A stretch of DNA of 64,000 nt from Aureibaculum luteum (GTDB lineage: Bacteria > Bacteroidota > Bacteroidia > Flavobacteriales > Flavobacteriaceae): positions 229,119 to 293,118 of the forward strand of contig NZ_QRGD01000008.1 in NCBI RefSeq assembly GCF_003449015.1, in the 5' to 3' direction. The notes below the pieces were generated by a model. That model saw only the letters and a list, made by a program, of their open reading frames with translations, was not told the origin of the DNA and searched no databases. Below, one piece after another: positions 52,604-60,407 of the stretch (the stretch's first letter is position 1; the number at the start of each line of letters is the position of its first letter). The translations under genes were made by a program, and so were the position numbers.

Positions 52604-54382
52604 TTATTTCATATCATAGGGAATATAGCCTTCCCAATACCAAGGTGTGTAAATATCGCCAATGCCGAATTCCAGAACTTCCTTAAAAATATCTTCTGCA
52701 TTATCACTATTCGACATTAAGAGCATCCCAATACGTTTTTCTGGAAATAGAATGGAATAGTGCTGAAAGCCTTCTGCGTGGCCTTCTTTGAAATACCCTT
52801 TTCCATAGGGCGATTTTAAAATACCCCAACCCAGACCATAATTCAAATCTATGCTATCATTTGCATTTGTATTTTCAAGTGACTCTGGGCCAAATTGTTG
52901 CTTTGAATCAATCCGAATATTGGGTGCAAACATCAGTTTGGTAATATCTGAATTATGTGAACTCAATTGGATTATTTTCGTTAGGAATTTTGAATAATCT
53001 ACAGGTGTTGTTTCCATAGAACCAGCAGCTCCTGCCTCATCTTCAGTTTTTTTATCAATTACTGTTTGCGTTGTTGTATGTCCAGAGCAATAGTTGTTAT
53101 CAAAGCGTTCTTGCCATACATAGCTTGTCATAGTCATATCTAAAGGGTCAAAGACCCGTTCTTTTGCCAATTGCTCCAGTCCTTTTCCAGTAATTTTCTC
53201 AATTACTTTTTGTAGCAATACAATTCCTTCTCCGGAATAACTATAGTCTGTTCCTGGGTCAAAGTAAAATTGGATTTTACCTTCTCGGTCAAATTGACCT
53301 GTTCTGCTAATCCATCTCCAATTAGGAAAGCCCGTCGTGTGCGACAAGCACATTCTTGCCGTTATTTCTTTATACCTTTCATCATCAGTTAGATTTTTAT
53401 AGCCTCTCCATTCTTTTTCAAAATACATTTCGGGAATGGGAACATCCAAATAGTCTTGTAGGGGCTTATCAAGGTCAATAATGTCTTCGTTGGCAAGTTG
53501 TGCTACTATATAGCCAAAAACAGCTTTACTTAAAGAAGCTCCATAAAACACTTGGTTAATTTTTAGACTATCTTTTTTTGTAAAGTTTGAATAGCCAAAT
53601 GCTTTTTGATAAGCAACAGAGTCTTGGTTAAATATGGTAACCGTAAATCCTGTTACATCGGCTGTATCAACAAGGGTTTTGATGCGGGAATCTAATTCAT
53701 TTTTTGTTATTGACGAGCCATCTAAACGGATAATATTCTGATTAGCCCTGTCAGAACAACTTGTAAAGCATATCATTACTACTGACACAACAGCTATCAT
53801 TTTTATTGATAGATTTCTTTTTTTATTACTTATAAACGGGATTGATAGGGGGTAATAACACTTGTGTGAGTTAAGTGATTTTATAATATTAAAAAGCATA
53901 ACAACAACGCTAAAAGGTATTACAGATATAAAAAGTAAAAAGCCCCATTTTTCAATTGTCAACAATGCCACAATTGAAAGTAGATAGAGGATTGTCATTG
54001 TGATTTGAAAATTAATAATCTTGACACCGTGAATGTCATAGACTTTATTGTCCTCCCTTTTGTGAATCCAAAGAAATAATGGGAAGAGTATATTGGCCAA
54101 TGGTATTATAAAACCAAGAAAAGGTGTCCCGTGTAATAGGATCAACCATTTTTTTAGTAACGTTTCTTCGTTGGGGTTTTCTAATATCAATAAATCTTCA
54201 ACCTCTATATTTAAGGCAGTAGCCAATAATTTTACAGTTTGAAGATGGGGATTAACATCGCCTTTTTCTATACGTTGAATAGTTCGAATAGTAACTTGTG
54301 TTTTTTCTGATAATTCTTCTTGTGTATATCCTTTTAACTTTCTTTGATAGATTAGATTTTTTCCGATTGACCGTGTTTCCAT
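52604..54382 (-). CDS. XRE HTH, membrane and serine-hydrolase fusion, copy 2
   Basis: A 592-residue paralogue of 48051-49814 with the same domain order and nucleophile SLSK (Ser283, Lys286). The first 230 residues are nearly the same as in copy 1 (for example the whole XRE domain and helices), whereas the hydrolase half is clearly diverged. The start is taken as ATG 54382, matching the METQS-type start of copy 1, rather than six codons earlier. An internal FTSCSD lipobox-like segment again joins the two halves. The esterase and TonB-like genes lie between the two copies. Confidence 0.8.
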   Translation of the reverse strand: METRSIGKNLIYQRKLKGYTQEELSEKTQVTIRTIQRIEKGDVNPHLQTVKLLATALNIEVEDLLILENPNEETLLKKWLILLHGTPFLGFIIPLANILFPLFLWIHKREDNKVYDIHGVKIINFQITMTILYLLSIVALLTIEKWGFLLFISVIPFSVVVMLFNIIKSLNSHKCYYPLSIPFISNKKRNLSIKMIAVVSVVMICFTSCSDRANQNIIRLDGSSITKNELDSRIKTLVDTADVTGFTVTIFNQDSVAYQKAFGYSNFTKKDSLKINQVFYGASLSKAVFGYIVAQLANEDIIDLDKPLQDYLDVPIPEMYFEKEWRGYKNLTDDERYKEITARMCLSHTTGFPNWRWISRTGQFDREGKIQFYFDPGTDYSYSGEGIVLLQKVIEKITGKGLEQLAKERVFDPLDMTMTSYVWQERFDNNYCSGHTTTQTVIDKKTEDEAGAAGSMETTPVDYSKFLTKIIQLSSHNSDITKLMFAPNIRIDSKQQFGPESLENTNANDSIDLNYGLGWGILKSPYGKGYFKEGHAEGFQHYSILFPEKRIGMLLMSNSDNAEDIFKEVLEFGIGDIYTPWYWEGYIPYDMK

Positions 54383-54611
54383 AAATTTAATTTGGCACAA
54401 ATGTATAGCTTTATGCTTGTTTTAATAACGACATATTAGTGTCATCTATCTGTCATTTGTTGGTTTTAAAGGATTTTAGGTTGTGGCCTTTCTTAAAGCT
54501 AGTTGTTTTTTTGATAATTGTAACAGTATTAAAAAATTAATCAATGATTATCTATCTCATGTATTTGCTGTCAAATTAATGTATTCTTATAATAGAACTG
54601 ACGCTTTAAAC

Positions 54612-54843
54612 GGACGTTTTATGAAACTTTTGGAAATTTAAATAGATTTTTAACTCAGTTCTTCTTAAGATACTATATTTTGAATACCTATGTAAGGTAA
54701 GACATGATCTCGGTCAATAGTGCTAATATTATAAGTAAAATTAAATTTATCATTTTTAATAAATTGAATCGTTTATTTAGACTCTTGGAAGGCAAGTTAA
54801 AAATAAAATTTCATTGTCCCAAAAAAGGTTCGTTTTTTGGGAC
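54612..54843. repeat. uninterrupted composite of the 38.8 and 39.6 kb repeat halves
   Basis: Bases 54612-54766 match 38829-38985, and 54767-54843 match 39600-39675. At 38.8-39.7 kb the same halves are separated by the DinB lipoprotein gene. The composite ends in GTCCCAAAAAA-GGTTCG-TTTTTTGGGAC, an 11-bp perfect stem at 54816-54843. No gene lies in 54383-54878. Confidence 0.75.
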
Positions 54844-54878
54844 TTTTGAAATGTTAATTATTGAAAGTTGTATTTGAG

Positions 54879-55253
54879 TTATGTCTTGGAAGAAGGTTTC
54901 TTCTTACTTGATTTTGCCAATGGGTTGAAATTTAAGCATAATTGAACCCAATATTCTAAGTCATCTTGCATATCAATACCGTCAGTAGAAACAAAAACAA
55001 AACCTTTCATTGCTCTTCCCGTTATGTTAAATTCGGAACAACCATTTTTTTGTAAGGCTTGTTGGTATTCAGCATCTCCAATTCTTGCCATGAGTCTTGA
55101 AAACCCTGTATTTTTGTCGATATCCACTCCAATGCACATTTTGTCATCTACCATAAAACATAGACCTCCCATCATTTTCTTTTCTTCAAAAGAGGTTTTC
55201 TTCTCCTTTAAGGCTTGTCGTACTCTGTCCGCTAAAAATTCATCATACGCCAT
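54879..55253 (-). CDS. TfoX/Sxy N-terminal-domain protein
   Basis: A 124-residue protein with the TfoX_N fold: YDEFLADRVRQALKEKKTSF, then KKMMGGLCFMVDDKMCIGVD, and RAMKGFVFVSTDGIDMQDDL. Single-domain members are common in Bacteroidota and not proven competence regulators. A Lys/Ser-rich tail follows residue 113. It lies 2 bases after the DUF2461 gene and is cotranscribed with it. Confidence 0.87.
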   Translation of the reverse strand: MAYDEFLADRVRQALKEKKTSFEEKKMMGGLCFMVDDKMCIGVDIDKNTGFSRLMARIGDAEYQQALQKNGCSEFNITGRAMKGFVFVSTDGIDMQDDLEYWVQLCLNFNPLAKSSKKKPSSKT

Positions 55254-55255
55254 AT

Positions 55256-55924
55256 TTATTGTTTTATTTCTTTGGTTATAAACTCATTCAAAGGTTTAGC
55301 AGCTTCCCAATGTTCCATAATTGTTGAGATTAAATTAGAATTAGTAATGAAATCTGGTTTTTGCTCCGACATAAAATAAAACTGTTTATTTGCGACCAAA
55401 GGTTCTGTTTCAAAAATTTCATGAAATTCAATAGGGATTCTTTTATTTGCTTCTCCTTCAATTTTACCAAAACTTTTGACAAATCTTTTATCCGAGTATA
55501 ATTTACTGAAAATCTTAGGATTAGCTTTTATTTGATTACGAATACTAAGCAATCTTTCTTTACTTGGCATAAAATGACCACTCATTATGCCAGTTTCAAA
55601 TCCACCAAAGCGAATAGCAATTATTGGATAAGGATTATTTTTCGGGTCCCCTTTTGTAATATGAGCATTAAGATGCAAATTATAAGGCGTTTTATCTTTT
55701 GCAAACCGAATATCTCTATTTATACGACTTATACATTTTTTAGCATCTAGATTTATTTCTTTATCAATTTTACTTACTTCTTCAATTAGAGCAATAACAA
55801 AGTTTAAAAACGGTTTTTTTACGCTGTTTTCATAGCGTTTTTTATTGTCGTGAAACCATTCTTTATTGTTGTTGTTCGATAAATCTTTGAAAAAATCGAT
55901 ATATTCTTTTGTGAAATATTGCAT
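55256..55924 (-). CDS. DUF2461 family protein
   Basis: A 222-residue soluble protein (start ATG 55924, MQYFTKEYIDFFKDLSNNN). The blocks NNNKEWFHDNKKRYENSVKK, FVIALIEEVSKID, and RINRDIRFAKDKTPYN with Arg-Asp pairs are diagnostic of DUF2461. Its biochemical role is unknown. It sits in a compact minus-strand operon 56327-54879 with a membrane protein and a TfoX-like protein. Confidence 0.87.
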   Translation of the reverse strand: MQYFTKEYIDFFKDLSNNNNKEWFHDNKKRYENSVKKPFLNFVIALIEEVSKIDKEINLDAKKCISRINRDIRFAKDKTPYNLHLNAHITKGDPKNNPYPIIAIRFGGFETGIMSGHFMPSKERLLSIRNQIKANPKIFSKLYSDKRFVKSFGKIEGEANKRIPIEFHEIFETEPLVANKQFYFMSEQKPDFITNSNLISTIMEHWEAAKPLNEFITKEIKQ

Positions 55925-55925
55925 A

Positions 55926-56327
55926 TTATTTTTTAGTTTTAAATACATAAACCATAGCCAAACCAACTAATGAAAAATGTACGATTGAATAGAATAGTTT
56001 TATTAAGACAAATTTCCAAACTGGATTAACTTCAAAAGTTGCTGGCTCAATAAATGAAGCATAGCAAATATCAAATACACCAACTAAAAATATTAATGTA
56101 AAACTTTCCTTAAAAGGATTTTTGCCTTCATAAAATTTTGAATACAGTATGTAAATTGCAATAGACTGAATAATCATTGTTAAAAAGCCAAATTGAAAAA
56201 GCGGCGTATCTCGCCATCCTACAGCCATTGAATTTAAAGCATTATCAAATAATACTTCATTGTAAAATGTTGCCCATACAAATGTAATAATGAAATAGGC
56301 TACAAATGTTTTAAAAAATTGCTTCAT
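55926..56327 (-). CDS. four-helix membrane protein, unknown family
   Basis: A 133-residue protein with four membrane helices (FFKTFVAYFIITFVWATFY, TMIIQSIAIYILYSKFY, TLIFLVGVFDICYASFI, LIKLFYSIVHFSLVGLAMVYVF). It resembles DUF1761- or DUF2177-like proteins, but the assignment is open. The start is taken as ATG 56327, since upstream in-frame codons overlap the sigma-factor gene at 56374. It lies 1 base before the DUF2461 gene. Confidence 0.65.
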   Translation of the reverse strand: MKQFFKTFVAYFIITFVWATFYNEVLFDNALNSMAVGWRDTPLFQFGFLTMIIQSIAIYILYSKFYEGKNPFKESFTLIFLVGVFDICYASFIEPATFEVNPVWKFVLIKLFYSIVHFSLVGLAMVYVFKTKK

Positions 56328-56373
56328 TTTGTCTAAATCTATTTTAGTTATATGCTTTAGACAAATCAGAAGA

Positions 56374-57189
56374 TCATTTCGGACGAGATTCGAGTACTTT
56401 TTTTTCAATTCCTTCTTCTACCCAATTTTCACAGTTTTCGAGCATATAACTGTTGATGATTGTATTTTCAGAATTCAAAGGGTCTATTCCACCCACTAAT
56501 TCTAGTCGCAAGTCAAGTAAATATTCCTTATTTATTGAGTTTCCCTCTTGCACAATTTTTAATTCTTGGGCTTTGATATGAGCATTTTGTTTAGGGTTCA
56601 AAGCACCTGTCAATGCGGTACATTGATGGCAAACTCCCTTTTTACTTACAAAAGCACATCTATCATCAAAAATGCGAATCATATTTTTTCTTGCATCTGC
56701 TAATGAATGTTTTACTATTCCTTCTGTGAAATTTGTGATTTGCATTATTTCCGAAACTTTAAAATGATACACATCTTTCAGCAACAGACAAACTTGCTGT
56801 TTTAATAGTAATGTTTTATTTATACAGTTAAAACAATAATTGATATGTTCTTTTATTTCATACTCTTTTTCAGGTGAAGATTGAAAAACGTTTTTAAAAT
56901 TTTCGAAATGAGTATGAGATTTTGAATGCAGGCTTGCACCGTAATCTTGGGCGTTTTCCTTCCATCTTTTTTGTTTTTCTAAATGGTTTTTTGAGCTATT
57001 TAATGCAATTGTAAAAACCCAAGTTTTAAATGAAGATTTTTTTTGAAATGTATCTAATTTTTCAAATGTTTTAAGGTATGTTTCATGAACAATATCCTCA
57101 GTATCTTGTCGATTAGTAACAAGTCTGAAAATAAAAGAGGATAGTTTGTCTTTAAAGGATATAAATTCTATTTCGTATTGTTCTTTCAA
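56374..57189 (-). CDS. ECF-type sigma-70 factor with an extended Cys-containing C-terminus
   Basis: A 271-residue sigma factor: region 2 at about residues 15-75 (FIFRLVTNRQDTEDIVHETY, KKSSFKTWVFTIALN), region 4 about residues 125-180 (KQQVCLLLKDVYHFKVSEIM, AARK-type helix). A C-terminal extension of about 90 residues contains CAFVSKKGVCHQCTALTG, with closely spaced Cys-His-Cys that may bind a metal or sense redox. ECF factors without an adjacent anti-sigma gene often use such built-in domains. It is first in the run down to 54879. Confidence 0.82.
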   Translation of the reverse strand: MKEQYEIEFISFKDKLSSFIFRLVTNRQDTEDIVHETYLKTFEKLDTFQKKSSFKTWVFTIALNSSKNHLEKQKRWKENAQDYGASLHSKSHTHFENFKNVFQSSPEKEYEIKEHINYCFNCINKTLLLKQQVCLLLKDVYHFKVSEIMQITNFTEGIVKHSLADARKNMIRIFDDRCAFVSKKGVCHQCTALTGALNPKQNAHIKAQELKIVQEGNSINKEYLLDLRLELVGGIDPLNSENTIINSYMLENCENWVEEGIEKKVLESRPK

Positions 57190-57441
57190 TTATAAGTTTT
57201 AAACACCGTAAGTAAGTGGATATATATGATTTGTTTATCCAATATATATATCTACAAATATAAGAAATATTGTTGCCTGTAATTTATCGTTTATTTGAAG
57301 TTTTATTCATAAACCTTAATTTAAATATACCTATCCTTGATAATGTTAATATGATGAATCTCATGACCAACATCCTGAGTACTTTCTAAATGAAATGTTG
57401 AAATCTTCAACTGAATTTTAATATGTCTTAAACTATAGTTA
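57190..57441. other. intergenic stretch with cassette-type site
   Basis: On the minus strand AAACTTCAAATAAACG lies at 57288-57303, close to the repeat sites at 10764 and 10356. No gene was seen. Confidence 0.5.
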
Positions 57442-58404
57442 CTATAATTTAAACTCAGCCCAAAGTGGGTAATGGTCTGAAATTAGCCATGACAAACTTA
57501 GTTTTTCTAGTTTTCGATTTTTTAATGCAACATCTACAAAATCATAATTGCCGCCCTTTTCAAATTTAAGTGAAAGATTAGGGACTTTTTTATTGTTGTT
57601 AAACCAGGCAATTTGATCATAGTATTTTGTTTCATTGAATATGGACCTCGTAGTGTCTTTACTTTGTAATTGTTCCGGAACGAATAACCCTTCAGATAAA
57701 AAAGTCTTGTCTAATAAATCACCTCGCTCATCAATATTAAAATCACCTAAAGTTATTAAATTTTGATGATAGGCATTTATATCACCGGCCCAATCAGATA
57801 GCCACTTTGCTACTCCTTTCAACTCGCTAATTCTTTCGCTAGATTTTTTTCCATATTTAATGTGAAGTGTTACTAATATGAAAGTTTGATGATTAGATTT
57901 AAAGCTAACTGCATAAGGTGTTCGAACAAATTGTTCTTGTAATACATCCTTTTTAAGCCCCTTTGTCCATTCATTGGGAACAACTAGTTCTCCTGCTAAT
58001 CCGGAAAGCTGAACTCTTCTTGTGTCAAAGAGGTACGCCATTCTTTCTCCGTTACCAGAGCTTCCTTTACTGACATCGGTGAGAATTAAAGACCAGTTAC
58101 TACCAAGCACTTTTAAAGTGTCTCTTAAAGCTCGTATATTTGATTTTACTTCTTGAATAGCTATGACGTCAAACCTTTTAATTATTTCGCATATGCAAAG
58201 TATAGAATGTAAATCTCTTTTTGGTGAGTCATCTTTATCAGAATCCCATTTTCTAGTCAAATTTCCAAATGCTCTTATATTCCAGGTTGCAATTAGTAAA
58301 TTTTCATCTAACTTCTTTGACGGAATCTTTTCATTAAGATCATTACGTAATAATTCAAGATTCTCTTGAACAATATCTGGTGGTGTGTCTGTTATTATTG
58401 GCAT
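57442..58404 (-). CDS. endonuclease/exonuclease/phosphatase (EEP)-family protein
   Basis: A 320-residue cytoplasmic protein with the DNase I/EEP signatures in order: ATWNIRAFG, IAIQEVKSN (catalytic Glu), LITDVSKGSSGNGERMAY, LVTLHIKYGK, LITLGDFNIDERGD (Asn-Asp) and SDHYPLWAEF (Asp-His). It cleaves phosphodiesters in DNA, RNA or phosphoinositide-like substrates; no signal peptide is seen. It is transcribed alone. Confidence 0.88.
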   Translation of the reverse strand: MPIITDTPPDIVQENLELLRNDLNEKIPSKKLDENLLIATWNIRAFGNLTRKWDSDKDDSPKRDLHSILCICEIIKRFDVIAIQEVKSNIRALRDTLKVLGSNWSLILTDVSKGSSGNGERMAYLFDTRRVQLSGLAGELVVPNEWTKGLKKDVLQEQFVRTPYAVSFKSNHQTFILVTLHIKYGKKSSERISELKGVAKWLSDWAGDINAYHQNLITLGDFNIDERGDLLDKTFLSEGLFVPEQLQSKDTTRSIFNETKYYDQIAWFNNNKKVPNLSLKFEKGGNYDFVDVALKNRKLEKLSLSWLISDHYPLWAEFKL

Positions 58405-58541
58405 GCCATAAATTTAATAATTATTTCTATTTAAATGCCAAAACAGAAGCCTGTACTAGAAATAGTTTTCTATTTTTATGCATTTAAAAATACCTTTAAT
58501 CTCTACAAACTATTTGGAGAACATCAAAACTACTAAAAAAA

Positions 58542-58916
58542 ATGAAATGTCCTTGTAATCCTTCTAAACGTTATGATGAATGTTGCAAAAAAGCACATCA
58601 GGATATACATTCTGTAACCACAGCAGAAATTTTAATGCGTTCTAGATATAGTGCATTTGTTTTAGCTCATATTGAATATCTACAAGAAAGTCATCATAGT
58701 TCAACTAAACCTTCTAAGTTTGAAAAAAAAGAGATATTAGCTTGGACTAACTCTGTGGAATGGATAAAGCTAGACATTTTAAACTCAACAGTGAATACTG
58801 TTGAGTTTAAAGCCTTTTTTTTAGAAAAAGGAAACTTAAATTTTATACATGAAAAATCTTTTTTTGTAAAAGAAAATAATCATTGGGTATATAAGGATGC
58901 TCTAAGTAAAACTTAA
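58542..58916 (+). CDS. YchJ-like SEC-C zinc-motif protein
   Basis: A 124-residue protein starting MKCPCNPSKRYDECCKKAH, the SEC-C Cys-rich zinc motif (CxC...CC), then AEILMRSRYSAFVLAHIEYL, the YchJ/UPF0225 block. The C-terminal part is an NTF2-like beta sheet (EFKAFFLEKG, FFVKENNHWVY). Function not established. An unusual perfect hairpin is embedded in its coding sequence at 58778-58811. Confidence 0.87.
   Translation: MKCPCNPSKRYDECCKKAHQDIHSVTTAEILMRSRYSAFVLAHIEYLQESHHSSTKPSKFEKKEILAWTNSVEWIKLDILNSTVNTVEFKAFFLEKGNLNFIHEKSFFVKENNHWVYKDALSKT
58778..58820 (+). terminator. terminator-like hairpin inside a gene
   Basis: TTTAAACTCAACAGT (58778-58792) pairs perfectly with 58797-58811 across the loop GAAT, followed by GCC and a run of eight or more T. 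It encodes LNSTVNTVEFKAFF in the YchJ-like protein. It looks like an intrinsic terminator or attenuator within the coding region. Confidence 0.55.
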
Positions 58917-59396
58917 TAATTTAGAAATTTCTAGTTAATTCCTAAAACCATCTTAATTATATATTTTGTTAGAGTAAAATTAAATGATACTTGATTGTCT
59001 TATATAACGTTCGTTTTATGAAACTTTAAAATGTGGAAGAATGGATAATTAAGAATTATAACTCAGTTCTTCTTAATATTCGATTTGAATTGCATTGAAA
59101 TTTACGCCTTAGCTTAGGAAATGTTTTCAACGAAAAGCTTAAAAAATTTTGTTGAGACAGGAGAAGGCACCTCAAGCCTTTATTAATTTTATAGATGAAA
59201 AGAGTAGTAATCAAAGGAGTTTGAGCTATTACACCTTTATTTTCAACACATCTATAACTATCTTGTTAATACTTCTATCGTTAATATTAGGAAATTTAAA
59301 TGTTAATATATTTTAACATTAAGTTAATTATATTTAACTTTGTGTAATATTAATTATACATCAAGTTAATATAGTTAAATTAAAAAAACATCTACA
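58917..59396. other. intergenic stretch with TTCG-hairpin repeat
   Basis: Contains a copy of the GATTGTCT...GTTCGTTTTATGAAAC motif (58997-59024) and ATAACTCAGTTCTTCTTA near 59055, as at 38.8 and 54.6 kb. Before the gene at 59397 there are two TTAA-rich inverted motifs (GTTAATATATTTTAAC near 59300), candidate operator for the XRE protein. No gene was seen. Confidence 0.5.
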
Positions 59397-59852
59397 ATGG
59401 CAATAGCAGTACAAAAAGCAGTTTTTAATTTCGTTACAACCATTTTATTAATGGGGGGATATCTATTTTATGTTTTTGGAATTCAAGGTGATGTTACTCT
59501 GTCAAAGGTTTTGGATATTCAATTTTGGGGAATTTTCATATTAAAATTGACAGTGTTAATGGTTGTTGCAAAAATCATCTTGTTCATTTTGTTTGCAATT
59601 TTCAAAAAAGTAAAGAATAGAAATATGGATGAAGAAGATTTAGAGTTTATGGATGAACGCGATAAGCTTATAGAAATGAAATCAGATCGTTACAGTCATT
59701 GGATTGCAATATTTGGATTTATGGTTTCAATGATTCCTGCCTCTATGGGTTATTCAGTCCAATATATGTTTATAACCATTTTGATTTTTGGTTTTTTGTC
59801 AACTCTGATGAGTGACGTTTGGAAAATCTATTTTTATAAAAAAGGAGTTTAA
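59397..59852 (+). CDS. four-helix membrane protein paired with an XRE regulator
   Basis: A 151-residue protein with four membrane helices (VTTILLMGGYLFYVFGI, FWGIFILKLTVLMVVAKIIL, HWIAIFGFMVSMIPASMGYS, MFITILIFGFLSTLM) and a charged cytosolic loop EEDLEFMDERDKLIEMKSDR between helices 2 and 3. It resembles the DUF2178-type proteins that stand before small XRE regulators, as here (1-base gap). The pair may sense a membrane signal. Function not established. Confidence 0.7.
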   Translation: MAIAVQKAVFNFVTTILLMGGYLFYVFGIQGDVTLSKVLDIQFWGIFILKLTVLMVVAKIILFILFAIFKKVKNRNMDEEDLEFMDERDKLIEMKSDRYSHWIAIFGFMVSMIPASMGYSVQYMFITILIFGFLSTLMSDVWKIYFYKKGV

Positions 59853-59853
59853 C

Positions 59854-60093
59854 ATGAGCAAAGACCATATTCAAAATAAGATAAGAATGTTACGTTTTTT
59901 AAAAGGTGAAATGACTCAACAGCAGTTGGGAGATGAAGTGGGGGTTACTCGACAGACGGTGGCAGCTATCGAAAGCGGAAAATATTCTCCTACGCTACAA
60001 CTAGCCTTTAGAATTGCCAATGTATTTGATGTTTCTCTGGATGACGTATTTAAATATGATCCTTTAAATGACCAATTCAAAAAGAAAAAGTAA
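59854..60093 (+). CDS. small XRE transcriptional regulator
   Basis: A 79-residue XRE helix-turn-helix (NKIRMLRFLKGEMTQQQLGD, EVGVTRQTVAAIESGKYSPT, LAFRIANVFDVSLDDVFKY), almost only a DNA-binding domain, of the type that autoregulates with a membrane partner. Start taken as ATG 59854, one base after the membrane gene's stop. A cluster of inverted TTAA motifs upstream of 59397 could be its operator. Confidence 0.88.
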   Translation: MSKDHIQNKIRMLRFLKGEMTQQQLGDEVGVTRQTVAAIESGKYSPTLQLAFRIANVFDVSLDDVFKYDPLNDQFKKKK

Positions 60094-60099
60094 ACAAAT

Positions 60100-60315
60100 A
60101 TGAATGTATTGGTGTTTAAAACAAACCTTAGTTCCCCTCCTTTAATTAAATGGATGGCACCCTTATTTAATTTGCATCCATGCATTTCGGAGTGGTCGGT
60201 AGATACCGAAGATGTGGACAATGTGCTTCGTGTTGTTTCTTTAAACTTAATAGAGAACGATATCATTCAATTAATGCTAAGTAAGAGTTTTGTATGTGAA
60301 GCTTTGCCAGACTAA
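60100..60315 (+). CDS. small HMA-like ferredoxin-fold protein, intact copy
   Basis: A 71-residue protein (MNVLVFKTNLSSPPLIKWMA, HPCISEWSVDTEDVDNVLRV, LIENDIIQLMLSKSF, CEALPD). The strand-helix-strand-strand-helix order and the WSVDTEDVDNVLR strand suggest a heavy-metal-associated-like fold without the CxxC metal site, a common flavobacterial small protein. It starts 6 bases after the XRE stop, so the three form one operon. A second, damaged copy lies at 61891-62112, with the BAHD-like gene between. Confidence 0.7.
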   Translation: MNVLVFKTNLSSPPLIKWMAPLFNLHPCISEWSVDTEDVDNVLRVVSLNLIENDIIQLMLSKSFVCEALPD

Positions 60316-60407
60316 TGATTGAAATAAAAACGAAAAAGCCTCCACTTTTAAAAGTGATTAGACTCGTGTTGGCATTTTAATTTTTTGATAAATAAAAAGT
60401 TATAAAA

